DNA of 64,000 nt, taken from positions 62,001 through 126,000 of the forward strand of contig NZ_JOFJ01000013.1 in assembly GCF_000718255.1 (NCBI RefSeq), written 5' to 3'. This stretch comes from Spirillospora albida (GTDB lineage: Bacteria > Actinomycetota > Actinomycetes > Streptosporangiales > Streptosporangiaceae). The notes beneath the pieces are model-generated. The model did not search any database. It was not told the DNA's origin and was given only the letters and a program-made list of their open reading frames with translations. Below are positions 57,285-64,000 of this stretch, piece by piece. Each line of letters opens with the position of its first letter. Position 1 is the stretch's first letter. A program made the translations under genes and the position numbers.

Positions 57285-59225
57285 ATGTTCGACGGCGTCC
57301 TGGTCGCCAACCGCGGGGAGATCACGGTCCGCGTCTTCCGCACGCTGCGGCGCCTCGGCGTCCGGGCGGTGGCCGTGCACACCGGCGCGGACGCGGGCGC
57401 GCGCCATGTGCGGGAGGCGGACGAGGCGGTCCGCGTCCCGTCCTACCTCGACATCGAGGCGGTCGTCGCGGCCGCTCTCGCCGCCGGGGCCTCGGCCGTC
57501 CACCCAGGCTACGGGTTCCTCGCGGAGAACACCGCCTTCGCGCGGGCGTGCGGCGACGCCGGGCTCGTGTTCATCGGCCCGCCCGCCGCCGCGATCGAGG
57601 CGATGGGCGACAAGATCCGCGCCAAGCGGACCGTCGCGGCGGCCGGGGTCCCGGTCGTCCCCGGGCGGGACGAGCCCGGCCTGACCGACGCCGAGCTGAA
57701 GGCCGCCGCGCTGGAGATCGGGCTGCCCGTCCTGCTGAAGCCGTCGGCGGGCGGCGGCGGCAAGGGGATGCGGCTGATCCGCGCCGCCGCCGAGCTGCCG
57801 GAGGCGATCGCGTCCGCGCGCCGCGAGGCCCTCGGCTCGTTCGGCGACGACACGCTCCTCGCCGAGCGGTTCGTGGAGAACCCCCGGCACATCGAGATCC
57901 AGGTGTTCGCGGACGCCCACGGGAACACCGTCCATCTGGGCGAGCGCGAGTGCAGCCTGCAGCGCCGGCACCAGAAGATCGTGGAGGAGGCGCCGTCGCC
58001 GCTGCTGGACGCCGCCGCGCGCGAGCGGATGGGCGCCGCCGCCGTCGCCGCCGCGCGGGCCGTCGGGTACGTGGGGGCGGGAACGGTCGAGTACATCGTG
58101 TCGGCCGACCGCCCGGACGAGTTCTTCTTCATGGAGATGAACACGCGCCTCCAGGTCGAGCATCCCGTCACGGAACTGGTCACCGGGCTCGACCTCGTCG
58201 AGCTGCAGCTCCGCGTCGCGGCCGGCGAGCCGCTGCCGTTCGGGCAGGACGACGTCCGGCTCGACGGGCACGCGATCGAGGCCCGCGTCTACGCCGAGGA
58301 CCCGGAGCGGGGGTTCCTGCCCACGGGCGGGCGCGTCCTCGCGCTGGCCGAGCCCGCCGGGGTGCGCGTCGACTCGGGCCTGGACGCCGGGACGGAGGTC
58401 GGCGGCTCCTACGACCCGATGCTCGCCAAGGTGATCGTCCACGGGGCGTCCCGGGCGGAGGCGCTGCGCCGGCTCGACCGGGCGCTCGCCTCCTACACGC
58501 TGCTGGGCGTCCCGACGAACATCGCCTTCCTGCGCGACCTGCTCCGCCATCCGGACGTCGTGTCCGGCGCCCTCGACACGGGGCTGGTCGAGCGGGCGCT
58601 CCCCGGCCTGACCGGCGGACGCGCCGTCCCGGACGAGGTCCTCGCCGCCGCCGCGCTGGAGCGGACGCTCGCCCTGGAGGATTCCGCCCCCGACCCGTGG
58701 GACATCCCGGACGGCTGGCGTCCCGGCGCGCACGCCTGGACCCCGTGGATCATCACCCCGTCCGGCGGCGCGCCCGTCGAGGTGCGGGTCCGGGGCCGCG
58801 CCGCGTCCGCCGAGGTCGCGGTCGGCGGCGGCCCGCCCGTCGCCGCGTCCCTCACGCCGCCCTTCACGCTCGTCCACGGCGGCCGGACGGTCGCGTTCAC
58901 CGCCGCGCGGGACGGCGACACCCTGTGGCTCGGCCGCGACGGGCGCGTCTGGGCGCTGGCCGAGCACGTCCGGTCCGAGGGCGGCCCGGAGGGCGCCGCC
59001 GCCGGCGACGGGGTCGTGCGCAGCCCGATGCCGGGAACGGTCCTCGCCGTGAAGGTCGCCGAGGGCGAGCGCGTGGAGGAGGGCCAGGCCGTCGCGGTGG
59101 TCGAGGCGATGAAGATGGAGCACACGGTGACCGCTCCCCTCGCGGGCGTCGTGACGGGAGTGCCGGTCCGCGCGGGCGCCCAGGTCGCCCTCGACGCGGT
59201 GCTGGCCGTGATCGAGGAGGGATGA
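57285..59225 (+). CDS. liuD: Methylcrotonyl-CoA carboxylase-type biotin carboxylase/carrier (alpha) subunit
   Basis: A 646-residue alpha subunit: biotin carboxylase domain (VLVANRGEITVRVFRTLR, ATP-grasp loop KPSAGGGGKGMRLI, FMEMNTRLQVEHPVTE), a linker domain, and a biotin carrier domain with biotinyl Lys610 in VEAMKMEH. The ATG at 57285 gives the usual N-terminus; a GTG at 57273 overlapping the previous stop (GTGA) would add four residues and is equally possible. It carboxylates 3-methylcrotonyl-CoA together with the beta subunit. Confidence 0.9.
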   Translation: MFDGVLVANRGEITVRVFRTLRRLGVRAVAVHTGADAGARHVREADEAVRVPSYLDIEAVVAAALAAGASAVHPGYGFLAENTAFARACGDAGLVFIGPPAAAIEAMGDKIRAKRTVAAAGVPVVPGRDEPGLTDAELKAAALEIGLPVLLKPSAGGGGKGMRLIRAAAELPEAIASARREALGSFGDDTLLAERFVENPRHIEIQVFADAHGNTVHLGERECSLQRRHQKIVEEAPSPLLDAAARERMGAAAVAAARAVGYVGAGTVEYIVSADRPDEFFFMEMNTRLQVEHPVTELVTGLDLVELQLRVAAGEPLPFGQDDVRLDGHAIEARVYAEDPERGFLPTGGRVLALAEPAGVRVDSGLDAGTEVGGSYDPMLAKVIVHGASRAEALRRLDRALASYTLLGVPTNIAFLRDLLRHPDVVSGALDTGLVERALPGLTGGRAVPDEVLAAAALERTLALEDSAPDPWDIPDGWRPGAHAWTPWIITPSGGAPVEVRVRGRAASAEVAVGGGPPVAASLTPPFTLVHGGRTVAFTAARDGDTLWLGRDGRVWALAEHVRSEGGPEGAAAGDGVVRSPMPGTVLAVKVAEGERVEEGQAVAVVEAMKMEHTVTAPLAGVVTGVPVRAGAQVALDAVLAVIEEG

Positions 59226-60157
59226 CGATGCGGGTGCCCCTGCCGGGCCTGCCGGAGAAGGTCACGATCTACGAGGTCGGGCCGCGGGACGGACTGCAGA
59301 ACGAGAAGGCGGTCGTGCCCGCGGGCGTCAAGGCCGAGTTCGTCACCCGGCTCGCGGACGCGGGCCTGCGCACCATCGAGACGACGAGCTTCGTCCATCC
59401 GAAATGGGTGCCGCAGCTCGCCGACGCCGAGGAGCTCATCGACATCCTGCCCCGCTCCCCCGACCTGCGCTATCCGGTGCTCGTCCCGAACGAGCGGGGG
59501 CTGGAGCGCGCCCTCGCCAACGGCGTCACCGAGATCGCGATCTTCGGGAGCGCGACGGAGACGTTCGCGCGCCGCAACCTCAACCGCACCGTGGACGAGT
59601 CGCTCGCCATGTTCGCGCCCGTCGCCGCGCGGGCCCGCGAGCAGGGCCTGTGGGTGCGCGCCTACGTGTCGATGGCGTGCGGCGACCCGTGGGAGGGCGA
59701 TGTGCCGATCCCGCAGGTGGTGTCCGTCGCGTCCCGCATGATGGAGATGGGCTGCGCGCAGCTCAGCATCGGCGACACCATCGGCGTCGGCACGCCCGGC
59801 CAGGTCACCGCGCTGATCGAGGCGCTGGGCGAGGCCGGGATCGGGCCCGAGCGGCTCGCCGTCCACTTCCACGACACCTACGGGCAGGCGCTCGCCAACA
59901 CCCTCGCCGCGCTCCGCGCCGGCGTGACCGTCGTGGACGCGTCCGCCGGCGGGATCGGCGGCTGCCCGTACGCCGGCAGTGCCACCGGCAACCTCGCCAC
60001 CGAGGACCTCGTGTGGATGCTGCACGGCCTCGGCATCGACACCGGCGTCGACCTCGGCGCGCTCGCCGCCACCAGCCGCTGGATGGCCGGGCATCTGGGC
60101 CGGCCCAGCCCGTCCCGCGTCGTCCAGGCCCTCACCCCGGAAACGGAAACCACATGA
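59222..60157 (+). CDS. hmgL: Hydroxymethylglutaryl-CoA lyase
   Basis: A 311-residue HMG-CoA lyase: YEVGPRDGLQNEK, metal-site HFHDTYGQALAN and the catalytic Cys loop GGIGGCPYAGSATGN. It cleaves HMG-CoA to acetyl-CoA and acetoacetate, the last step of leucine degradation. Overlaps of 4 bases with both neighbours show tight coupling. Confidence 0.93.
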   Translation: MTMRVPLPGLPEKVTIYEVGPRDGLQNEKAVVPAGVKAEFVTRLADAGLRTIETTSFVHPKWVPQLADAEELIDILPRSPDLRYPVLVPNERGLERALANGVTEIAIFGSATETFARRNLNRTVDESLAMFAPVAARAREQGLWVRAYVSMACGDPWEGDVPIPQVVSVASRMMEMGCAQLSIGDTIGVGTPGQVTALIEALGEAGIGPERLAVHFHDTYGQALANTLAALRAGVTVVDASAGGIGGCPYAGSATGNLATEDLVWMLHGLGIDTGVDLGALAATSRWMAGHLGRPSPSRVVQALTPETETT

Positions 60158-61302
60158 TCGACTTCACGCTGACCACCGAGCAGGAAGAGCTGCGCCGCAC
60201 CGTCGAGCGGTTCGCCCGCGAGACCGTCGCCCCCGTCATCGGCGACCTGTACGAGCGGGGTGAGTTCCCGTACGACATCGTCGCGGCCATGGGGAAGATG
60301 GGCCTGTTCGGCCTGCCGTTCCCCGAGGAGCACGGCGGGATGGGCGGCGACTACTTCGCGCTGTGCCTCGCGCTGGAGGAGCTCGCGCGGGTCGACTCGT
60401 CCGTCGCCATCACCCTCGAGGCCGGGGTCTCGCTCGGCGCGATGCCCATCCACCGCTTCGGATCGGACGAGCAGAAGGCGCGCTGGCTGCCGGTCCTGAC
60501 ATCCGGGGAGCGGCTCGCCGCGTTCGGCCTGACCGAGCCCGGCGGCGGCTCCGACGTCCCCGGCGGGATGCGCACGACGGCCCGCCTCGACGGCGACATG
60601 TGGGTCGTCAACGGGTCGAAGTCGTTCATCACCAACTCTGGCACGGACATCACCGCGTTCGTCACCGTCACCGCGTTCACCGGCGACGGCGAGATCTCCA
60701 CGATCATCGTCCCGAACGGGACGCCCGGCTTCACCGTCGGGAAGAAGTACTCGAAGGTCGGCTGGTCGGCGTCCGACACGCGGGAGCTGTCGTTCGAGGA
60801 CGTCCGGGTGCCCGCGGAGAACCTCGTCGGGGAACGCGGCCGCGGCTACGCGCAGTTCCTCCGCATCCTGGACGAGGGCCGCATCGCCATCGCCGCCCTG
60901 TCCGTCGGCCTCGCCCAGGGCTGCGTGGACGAATGCCTCCGCTACGTGCGGGAGCGGGAGGCGTTCGGCCGCGAGATCGGCCGCTACCAGGCCATCCAGT
61001 TCAAGATCGCCGACATGGAGACGCGCGCCCACACCGCCCGCCTCGCCTACTACGCCGCCGCCGCGCGGCTGCTCGCCGGGGAGCCGTTCAAGAAGGAGGC
61101 GGCGATCGCGAAGCTCGTCGCGTCCAACGCCGCGATGGACAACGCCCGCGACGCGACGCAGGTCTTCGGCGGCTACGGCTTCATGAACGAGTACGCCGTC
61201 GGCCGCTTCTACCGGGACGCGAAGATCCTGGAGGTCGGCGAGGGGACATCCGAGGTCCAGCGCATGCTCATCGCGCGGGCGCTCGGCCTGCCCCCCGCGT
61301 AG
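60154..61302 (+). CDS. acdH: Acyl-CoA dehydrogenase of the liu operon (AcdH/isovaleryl-CoA type)
   Basis: A 382-residue acyl-CoA dehydrogenase: LTEPGGGSDVPGGM, SFITNSGTD, KVGWSASDTRELSFEDV and YRDAKILEVGEGTSEVQ with the catalytic-position Glu. Order carboxylase-beta, carboxylase-alpha, hmgL, dehydrogenase equals Streptomyces SCO2776-SCO2779, where AcdH oxidises branched- and short-chain acyl-CoAs. Isovaleryl-CoA is the likely main substrate. Confidence 0.9.
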   Translation: MIDFTLTTEQEELRRTVERFARETVAPVIGDLYERGEFPYDIVAAMGKMGLFGLPFPEEHGGMGGDYFALCLALEELARVDSSVAITLEAGVSLGAMPIHRFGSDEQKARWLPVLTSGERLAAFGLTEPGGGSDVPGGMRTTARLDGDMWVVNGSKSFITNSGTDITAFVTVTAFTGDGEISTIIVPNGTPGFTVGKKYSKVGWSASDTRELSFEDVRVPAENLVGERGRGYAQFLRILDEGRIAIAALSVGLAQGCVDECLRYVREREAFGREIGRYQAIQFKIADMETRAHTARLAYYAAAARLLAGEPFKKEAAIAKLVASNAAMDNARDATQVFGGYGFMNEYAVGRFYRDAKILEVGEGTSEVQRMLIARALGLPPA

Positions 61303-61588
61303 CGGCGGTGGGGCGGCGGGGCGCAGCAGAGAAGCACCCGCGGGTTCTCCACCCGCCGCCCACCGGCGCACCCCACCCTAGGACGCGCCCGCCCGATGAT
61401 CACTCCCCGGCCGCCGCCCGGCCGGGGAGTGATCGCGTTCCCGCACGTCCCGGCCGCGCCGCCCGTGCCCGGATGACCGGTGTCGGCCAGCGCCCTCCGC
61501 CCTCCGGACAAGATCATTGACAGGCCGTCCCGTCTCTGGTGAGGTCTGACGCGCAGCAGAGGGCCCCGTCCGGAGACCAAGGACGCCC
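61303..61588. other. Intergenic region between the liu operon and P450
   Basis: About 285 bases. Besides the large hairpin at 61398-61434 it contains repeated CCACCCGCCG/CACCGGCGCACC-like C-rich sequence and, near 61503-61514, an AAGATCATTGAC stretch that could form part of the P450 promoter (possible TTGACA-like ATTGACAGG at 61511). No ORF is credible. Confidence 0.4.
61398..61434 (+). terminator. Long hairpin terminator of the liu operon
   Basis: GATCACTCCCCGGCCG (61398-61413) and CGGCCGGGGAGTGATC (61419-61434) are perfect 16-bp arms around a 5-base loop, about 95 bases after the acdH stop. Confidence 0.85.
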
Positions 61589-62812
61589 GTGACTCTCGAT
61601 TCGACCTCCCCCGCACCGACCTGCCCCCGCTTCCCCTTCCCCGCCACGAGCGCGGACCCCCTCGCCCTGCCCGGGGCGTTCGAGGGGCTCGATCCCGTCA
61701 CCCACGTCGTCCTGCCGGGCGGCGAGCAGGCGTGGCTCATCACGGGCTACGCCGAGACCGTCCGGGCGCTGCGCGAGACCGACGTGTTCGAGCGCGCCGC
61801 CGCCGACGGCATCGCGCCCTACCCGATGACCGCCGGCACCGTCCTCGCCATGGACGGCGAGGGGCACCGCGCCCTGCGCGGCCTGGTCGGCAACGCGTTC
61901 GCGCCCGCCGCGATCCGCCGGCAGCGCCCCGAGGTGGAGCGGCTGACCGGCGCGATCCTGGACGACCTGATGTCCCGGAGCGGCCCGGTCGAGATCCAGG
62001 ACGAGCTCGCGATGCCGCTCACCCTCGGCGTGATCGGCAACCTCCTCGGCGCCCCCGAGGAGGACCTCCCCCGGTTCGCCGCCTGGGGCGACCTGTTCCT
62101 GTCCACGGGCCCCGACCGGGATGAGGAGAACCGCCGCGCCATCACCGAGATGGCCGCGTACATGGGCGCCCACATGCAGCGGCTGCTGAGCGACCCGTCC
62201 TCGTCGTCCGGGCTGATCGGCGAGATCGGCGCCCTGGCCGTCGAGCGGAACGTCCCGATGGAGCAGGCCGTCGTCTTCGCGGCGGGGCTCGTCATCGCGG
62301 GGTGGGAGACCACCGCCGCGGCGATCTGCTCGTTCCTCTACCGGCTCCTCACCAGCACCGGCGAGGACGGCACGACCCGCTACCGCGAGCTCTGCGACCG
62401 CCCCGACCGGATCGCCGGGGCCGTCGAGGAACTGATGCGCACCGTCCCCAACAGCAGCTGGACGACCGCGCAGCCCCGCCGCGCGACGCGGGACGTCGAG
62501 CTCGGCGGCGTTCCCGTCCGGGCGGGCGACCTGGTCATCCCCGCGATCGACGCCGCGGACCGCGACCCCGCCCGGTTCCCCGAGCCCGGCCGGGTCGACT
62601 TCGAGCGGAGCCCGAACCCGCATCTGGGCTTCGGCAGCGGCCCCCACGTCTGCCTCGGCGCCCCGCTGGCCCGCCTGGAGCTGAACGTCGTCCTGGAGCA
62701 GCTCACCGCCCGCGCCCCCGGCCTGCGCCTGCACCGCCGGCCGGAGGAGGTGCCGTGGAACACGGCCACCACCGTCCGCCGCCCGTCGGAACTGCTGCTC
62801 GACCTGAGGTGA
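61589..62812 (+). CDS. Cytochrome P450
   Basis: A 407-residue bacterial P450. The I-helix oxygen-activation motif is AGWETT (Thr241), the ExxR motif lies in EELMRT, and the haem ligand is Cys355 in FGSGPHVCLGAPLARLEL. The GTG start at 61589 follows CAAGGA. There is no adjacent ferredoxin or reductase and no biosynthetic cluster, so electron partners must be elsewhere. Substrate unknown. A hairpin follows directly, so it is a single-gene transcript. Confidence 0.93.
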   Translation: MTLDSTSPAPTCPRFPFPATSADPLALPGAFEGLDPVTHVVLPGGEQAWLITGYAETVRALRETDVFERAAADGIAPYPMTAGTVLAMDGEGHRALRGLVGNAFAPAAIRRQRPEVERLTGAILDDLMSRSGPVEIQDELAMPLTLGVIGNLLGAPEEDLPRFAAWGDLFLSTGPDRDEENRRAITEMAAYMGAHMQRLLSDPSSSSGLIGEIGALAVERNVPMEQAVVFAAGLVIAGWETTAAAICSFLYRLLTSTGEDGTTRYRELCDRPDRIAGAVEELMRTVPNSSWTTAQPRRATRDVELGGVPVRAGDLVIPAIDAADRDPARFPEPGRVDFERSPNPHLGFGSGPHVCLGAPLARLELNVVLEQLTARAPGLRLHRRPEEVPWNTATTVRRPSELLLDLR

Positions 62813-62819
62813 CCCCGGC

Positions 62820-62853
62820 GGCCGCCGTGCGGGGCGCGCACCGCACGGCGGCC
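62820..62853 (+). terminator. Hairpin terminator after the P450 gene
   Basis: GGCCGCCGTGCGG (62820-62832) and CCGCACGGCGGCC (62841-62853) form 13-bp perfect arms with an 8-base loop, followed by CCTCTTCTGT. Confidence 0.87.
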
Positions 62854-62909
62854 CCTCTTCTGTCCCTAAACAACCTTATTAACCCGCCAATGACGTACAG
62901 TAGGGAGTG

Positions 62910-63350
62910 ATGGAGAAGGAAATGTACTCGGTCGAGGAGGTCGCGGCACTCCTCGGGCTGCACGTCCGGACCGTCCGGTCCTACATCCGGTCGGGACGCC
63001 TGAACGCGACCCGGATCGGCAAGCAGTACCGGATCGCCGCCGCCGACCTCGCGCAGTTCACCGGCCGGCCGGCCGCCCCGCCCGCCGCGGCGGAGGTGTC
63101 GAGCATCGTGCGGCTCGACGGCGTCGACCGCGCCGCCGCCGACCGGCTCGGCACGCTCGTCCTGGCGAGCGCGAACACCGGTCACGACCCCGCGCGCCCC
63201 CTGCGCGTCCAGACCGTCCACGACGGGGAACGGAACCGCATGACGATAGTGATTCTGGGCGGCGCCGCCGCGACCGCCGACCTGCTGCGCCTGATCGACG
63301 CCGTCGTCGAGGGCGGCGGCCTGCTCGGCCGGGAGGACCGCGATGCCTGA
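62910..63350 (+). CDS. Excisionase/MerR-type HTH protein
   Basis: A 146-residue protein: an N-terminal excisionase-type winged HTH (YSVEEVAALLGLHVRTVRSYIRSGRL, in part; then GKQYRI) and a C-terminal alpha/beta domain of about 85 residues. The start is uncertain: GTG 62907, ATG 62910 or ATG 62922, the last with AAGGA upstream. The DUF4180 gene overlaps its 3' end by 8 bases, so the two are a coupled regulator-effector pair. The promoter region (AACCTTATTAACC, then TACAGT at 62896) is unusually AT-rich. There are no phage genes nearby, so this is unlikely to be a true excisionase. Confidence 0.82.
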   Translation: MEKEMYSVEEVAALLGLHVRTVRSYIRSGRLNATRIGKQYRIAAADLAQFTGRPAAPPAAAEVSSIVRLDGVDRAAADRLGTLVLASANTGHDPARPLRVQTVHDGERNRMTIVILGGAAATADLLRLIDAVVEGGGLLGREDRDA

Positions 63351-63711
63351 CACGCTCGTCGAACGCGCCGGCGCCCAGGTCCTGATGTGCGATCCGGACG
63401 GCCCGCCGATCGCCACGCTGGAGGACGCCCTCGACCTGGTCGGCGCGGTGTTCCAGGGCGCCGACACGGTCGCCGTCCCGGCGTCCCGCCTGGACGAGCG
63501 CTTCTTCTCCCTGGGCACCCGCTTCGCCGGCGAGATCATGCAGAAGTTCGTCAATTACCGGCTGCGGCTCGCGGTGATCGGGGACATCTCGCGGCACCTG
63601 GAAACGAGCCCGGCGCTGCGCGCGCTCGTCCGCGAATCCAACTCCGCCGGCCATATCTGGTTCGTTCCCGACCTGGAGACCTTCGACGCCCGACTGGACG
63701 CCGTCCGGTAA
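63343..63711 (+). CDS. DUF4180 protein
   Basis: A 122-residue STAS-like/DUF4180 protein: LEDALDLVGAVFQGADTVAVP, FFSLGTRFAGEIMQKFVNY and HIWFVPDLETFDARL match the family. In other bacteria it often follows an HTH gene, as here. Biochemical role unknown. It overlaps the HTH gene by 8 bases. A short CGCCGCG-CAT-CGCGGCG hairpin (63720-63736) follows. Confidence 0.85.
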   Translation: MPDTLVERAGAQVLMCDPDGPPIATLEDALDLVGAVFQGADTVAVPASRLDERFFSLGTRFAGEIMQKFVNYRLRLAVIGDISRHLETSPALRALVRESNSAGHIWFVPDLETFDARLDAVR

Positions 63712-63753
63712 AAGGCTGACGCCGCGCATCGCGGCGACGTACCGTTGACGGTC

Positions 63754-64000
63754 ATGGCGGACAAGGAAGAACCGAGGCCGTTCCATGACCGTTGCGCGTG
63801 TTTCGACCAGCGCGGTGACCGGCAGCCGGAGCGCGTCGGGTTCCACGGCGAGCTCCAGGACACCGCGGCCCCCGGCTGGGTGCGACTCCTGCGGCTGATC
63901 GACGAGGCGGACGCCGACGGCCGCGAGGAGTTCGCGCCGCTGCGCGACATGAGCGCGGAGCACCGCCGCCAGATCGTCACGCTCCCGCCGACCATCGCGC
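63754..64000 (+). CDS. Start of a probable leucine-rich-repeat protein (3' end outside window)
   Basis: ATG 63754 opens a frame that runs off the right edge with 82 residues visible. The N-terminus has CACF, then WVRLLRLIDEADADG, FAPLRDMSAEHR and IVTLPPTIA, which I associate with actinobacterial proteins that continue into leucine-rich repeats. The repeat region itself is not in the window, so the family call is provisional. Confidence 0.55.
   Translation, partial: MADKEEPRPFHDRCACFDQRGDRQPERVGFHGELQDTAAPGWVRLLRLIDEADADGREEFAPLRDMSAEHRRQIVTLPPTIA

Noticed and set aside
61589..62812. P450 as part of a natural-product cluster or of the steroid locus
   Set aside because: It is flanked by terminators on both sides, with no ferredoxin, synthase or KstR-type box nearby.
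62910..63350. True phage excisionase
   Set aside because: No integrase or other phage genes, and a long C-terminal domain not typical of Xis.

Overview
This window looks like chromosomal DNA from a high-GC, filamentous-type actinobacterium. The evidence is the very GC-rich third codon positions, frequent GTG starts, ATGA/GTGA gene overlaps, an F420-dependent oxidoreductase, a KstR2-type steroid regulon, a SCO2776-2779-like leucine degradation operon and SpoIIE-type phosphatases. Thermomonosporaceae (Actinomadura-like) is my best guess, but it is an inference from gene style and not from a marker gene. No prophage, transposase, integrase, CRISPR array or rRNA was seen. One tRNA (Pro, GGG) lies at 36540-36613.

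Layout. (1) 206-5005 is a tightly coupled four-gene operon: an unknown protein, a Cas4/RecB-like nuclease with four iron-sulfur-type cysteines, a large unknown protein, and a Upf1/Dna2-like SF1 helicase. It resembles Dna2 split into separate genes and is the best candidate here for an undescribed DNA-processing or defence system. (2) 5092-12508 holds a zinc-ribbon protein, a hotdog-fold protein, a small membrane protein, a zinc-finger coiled-coil protein (a paralogue lies at 51859-53085) and HrpA. (3) 12711-30018 is a steroid C/D-ring (HIP) catabolic locus closely like mycobacterial Rv3548c-Rv3560c: two SDRs, echA20, ipdA, ipdB, ipdC, fadA6, kstR2, ipdF and fadE30. Two near-identical KstR2-like boxes lie at its divergent and outer promoters. 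About 8 kb inside it is occupied by other genes: a TetR/peroxiredoxin-like pair, an aldo/keto reductase, an XRE regulator, and a GntR-controlled CoA module (CaiB transferase, two acyl-CoA dehydrogenases, a MaoC-like hydratase). (4) 30025-36279 has two teichoic-acid/capsule-type transferases and an ANTAR-PAS-PP2C regulator. (5) 37316-39723 is a prepilin-like protein fused to a toxin-like C-terminus, overlapping a candidate immunity gene. (6) 39680-48001 holds LigA and assorted housekeeping or unknown genes. (7) 48090-51751 is a cobalamin riboswitch followed by btuF-btuC-btuD-cbiZ. (8) 53268-61302 is an acyl-CoA ligase, then a TetR regulator with two palindromic operators controlling a leucine/isovalerate (liu) operon. 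(9) 61589-64000 holds a cytochrome P450, an excisionase-type HTH protein paired with a DUF4180 protein, and the start of a probable leucine-rich-repeat protein.

How the parts work together. Three separately regulated CoA-ester catabolic units (KstR2/HIP, the GntR module, liu) sit within about 48 kb and all feed acetyl-CoA, propionyl-CoA or succinyl-CoA pools. The B12 uptake and cobinamide salvage operon could support B12-dependent use of propionyl-CoA released by such catabolism, but that link is an inference.
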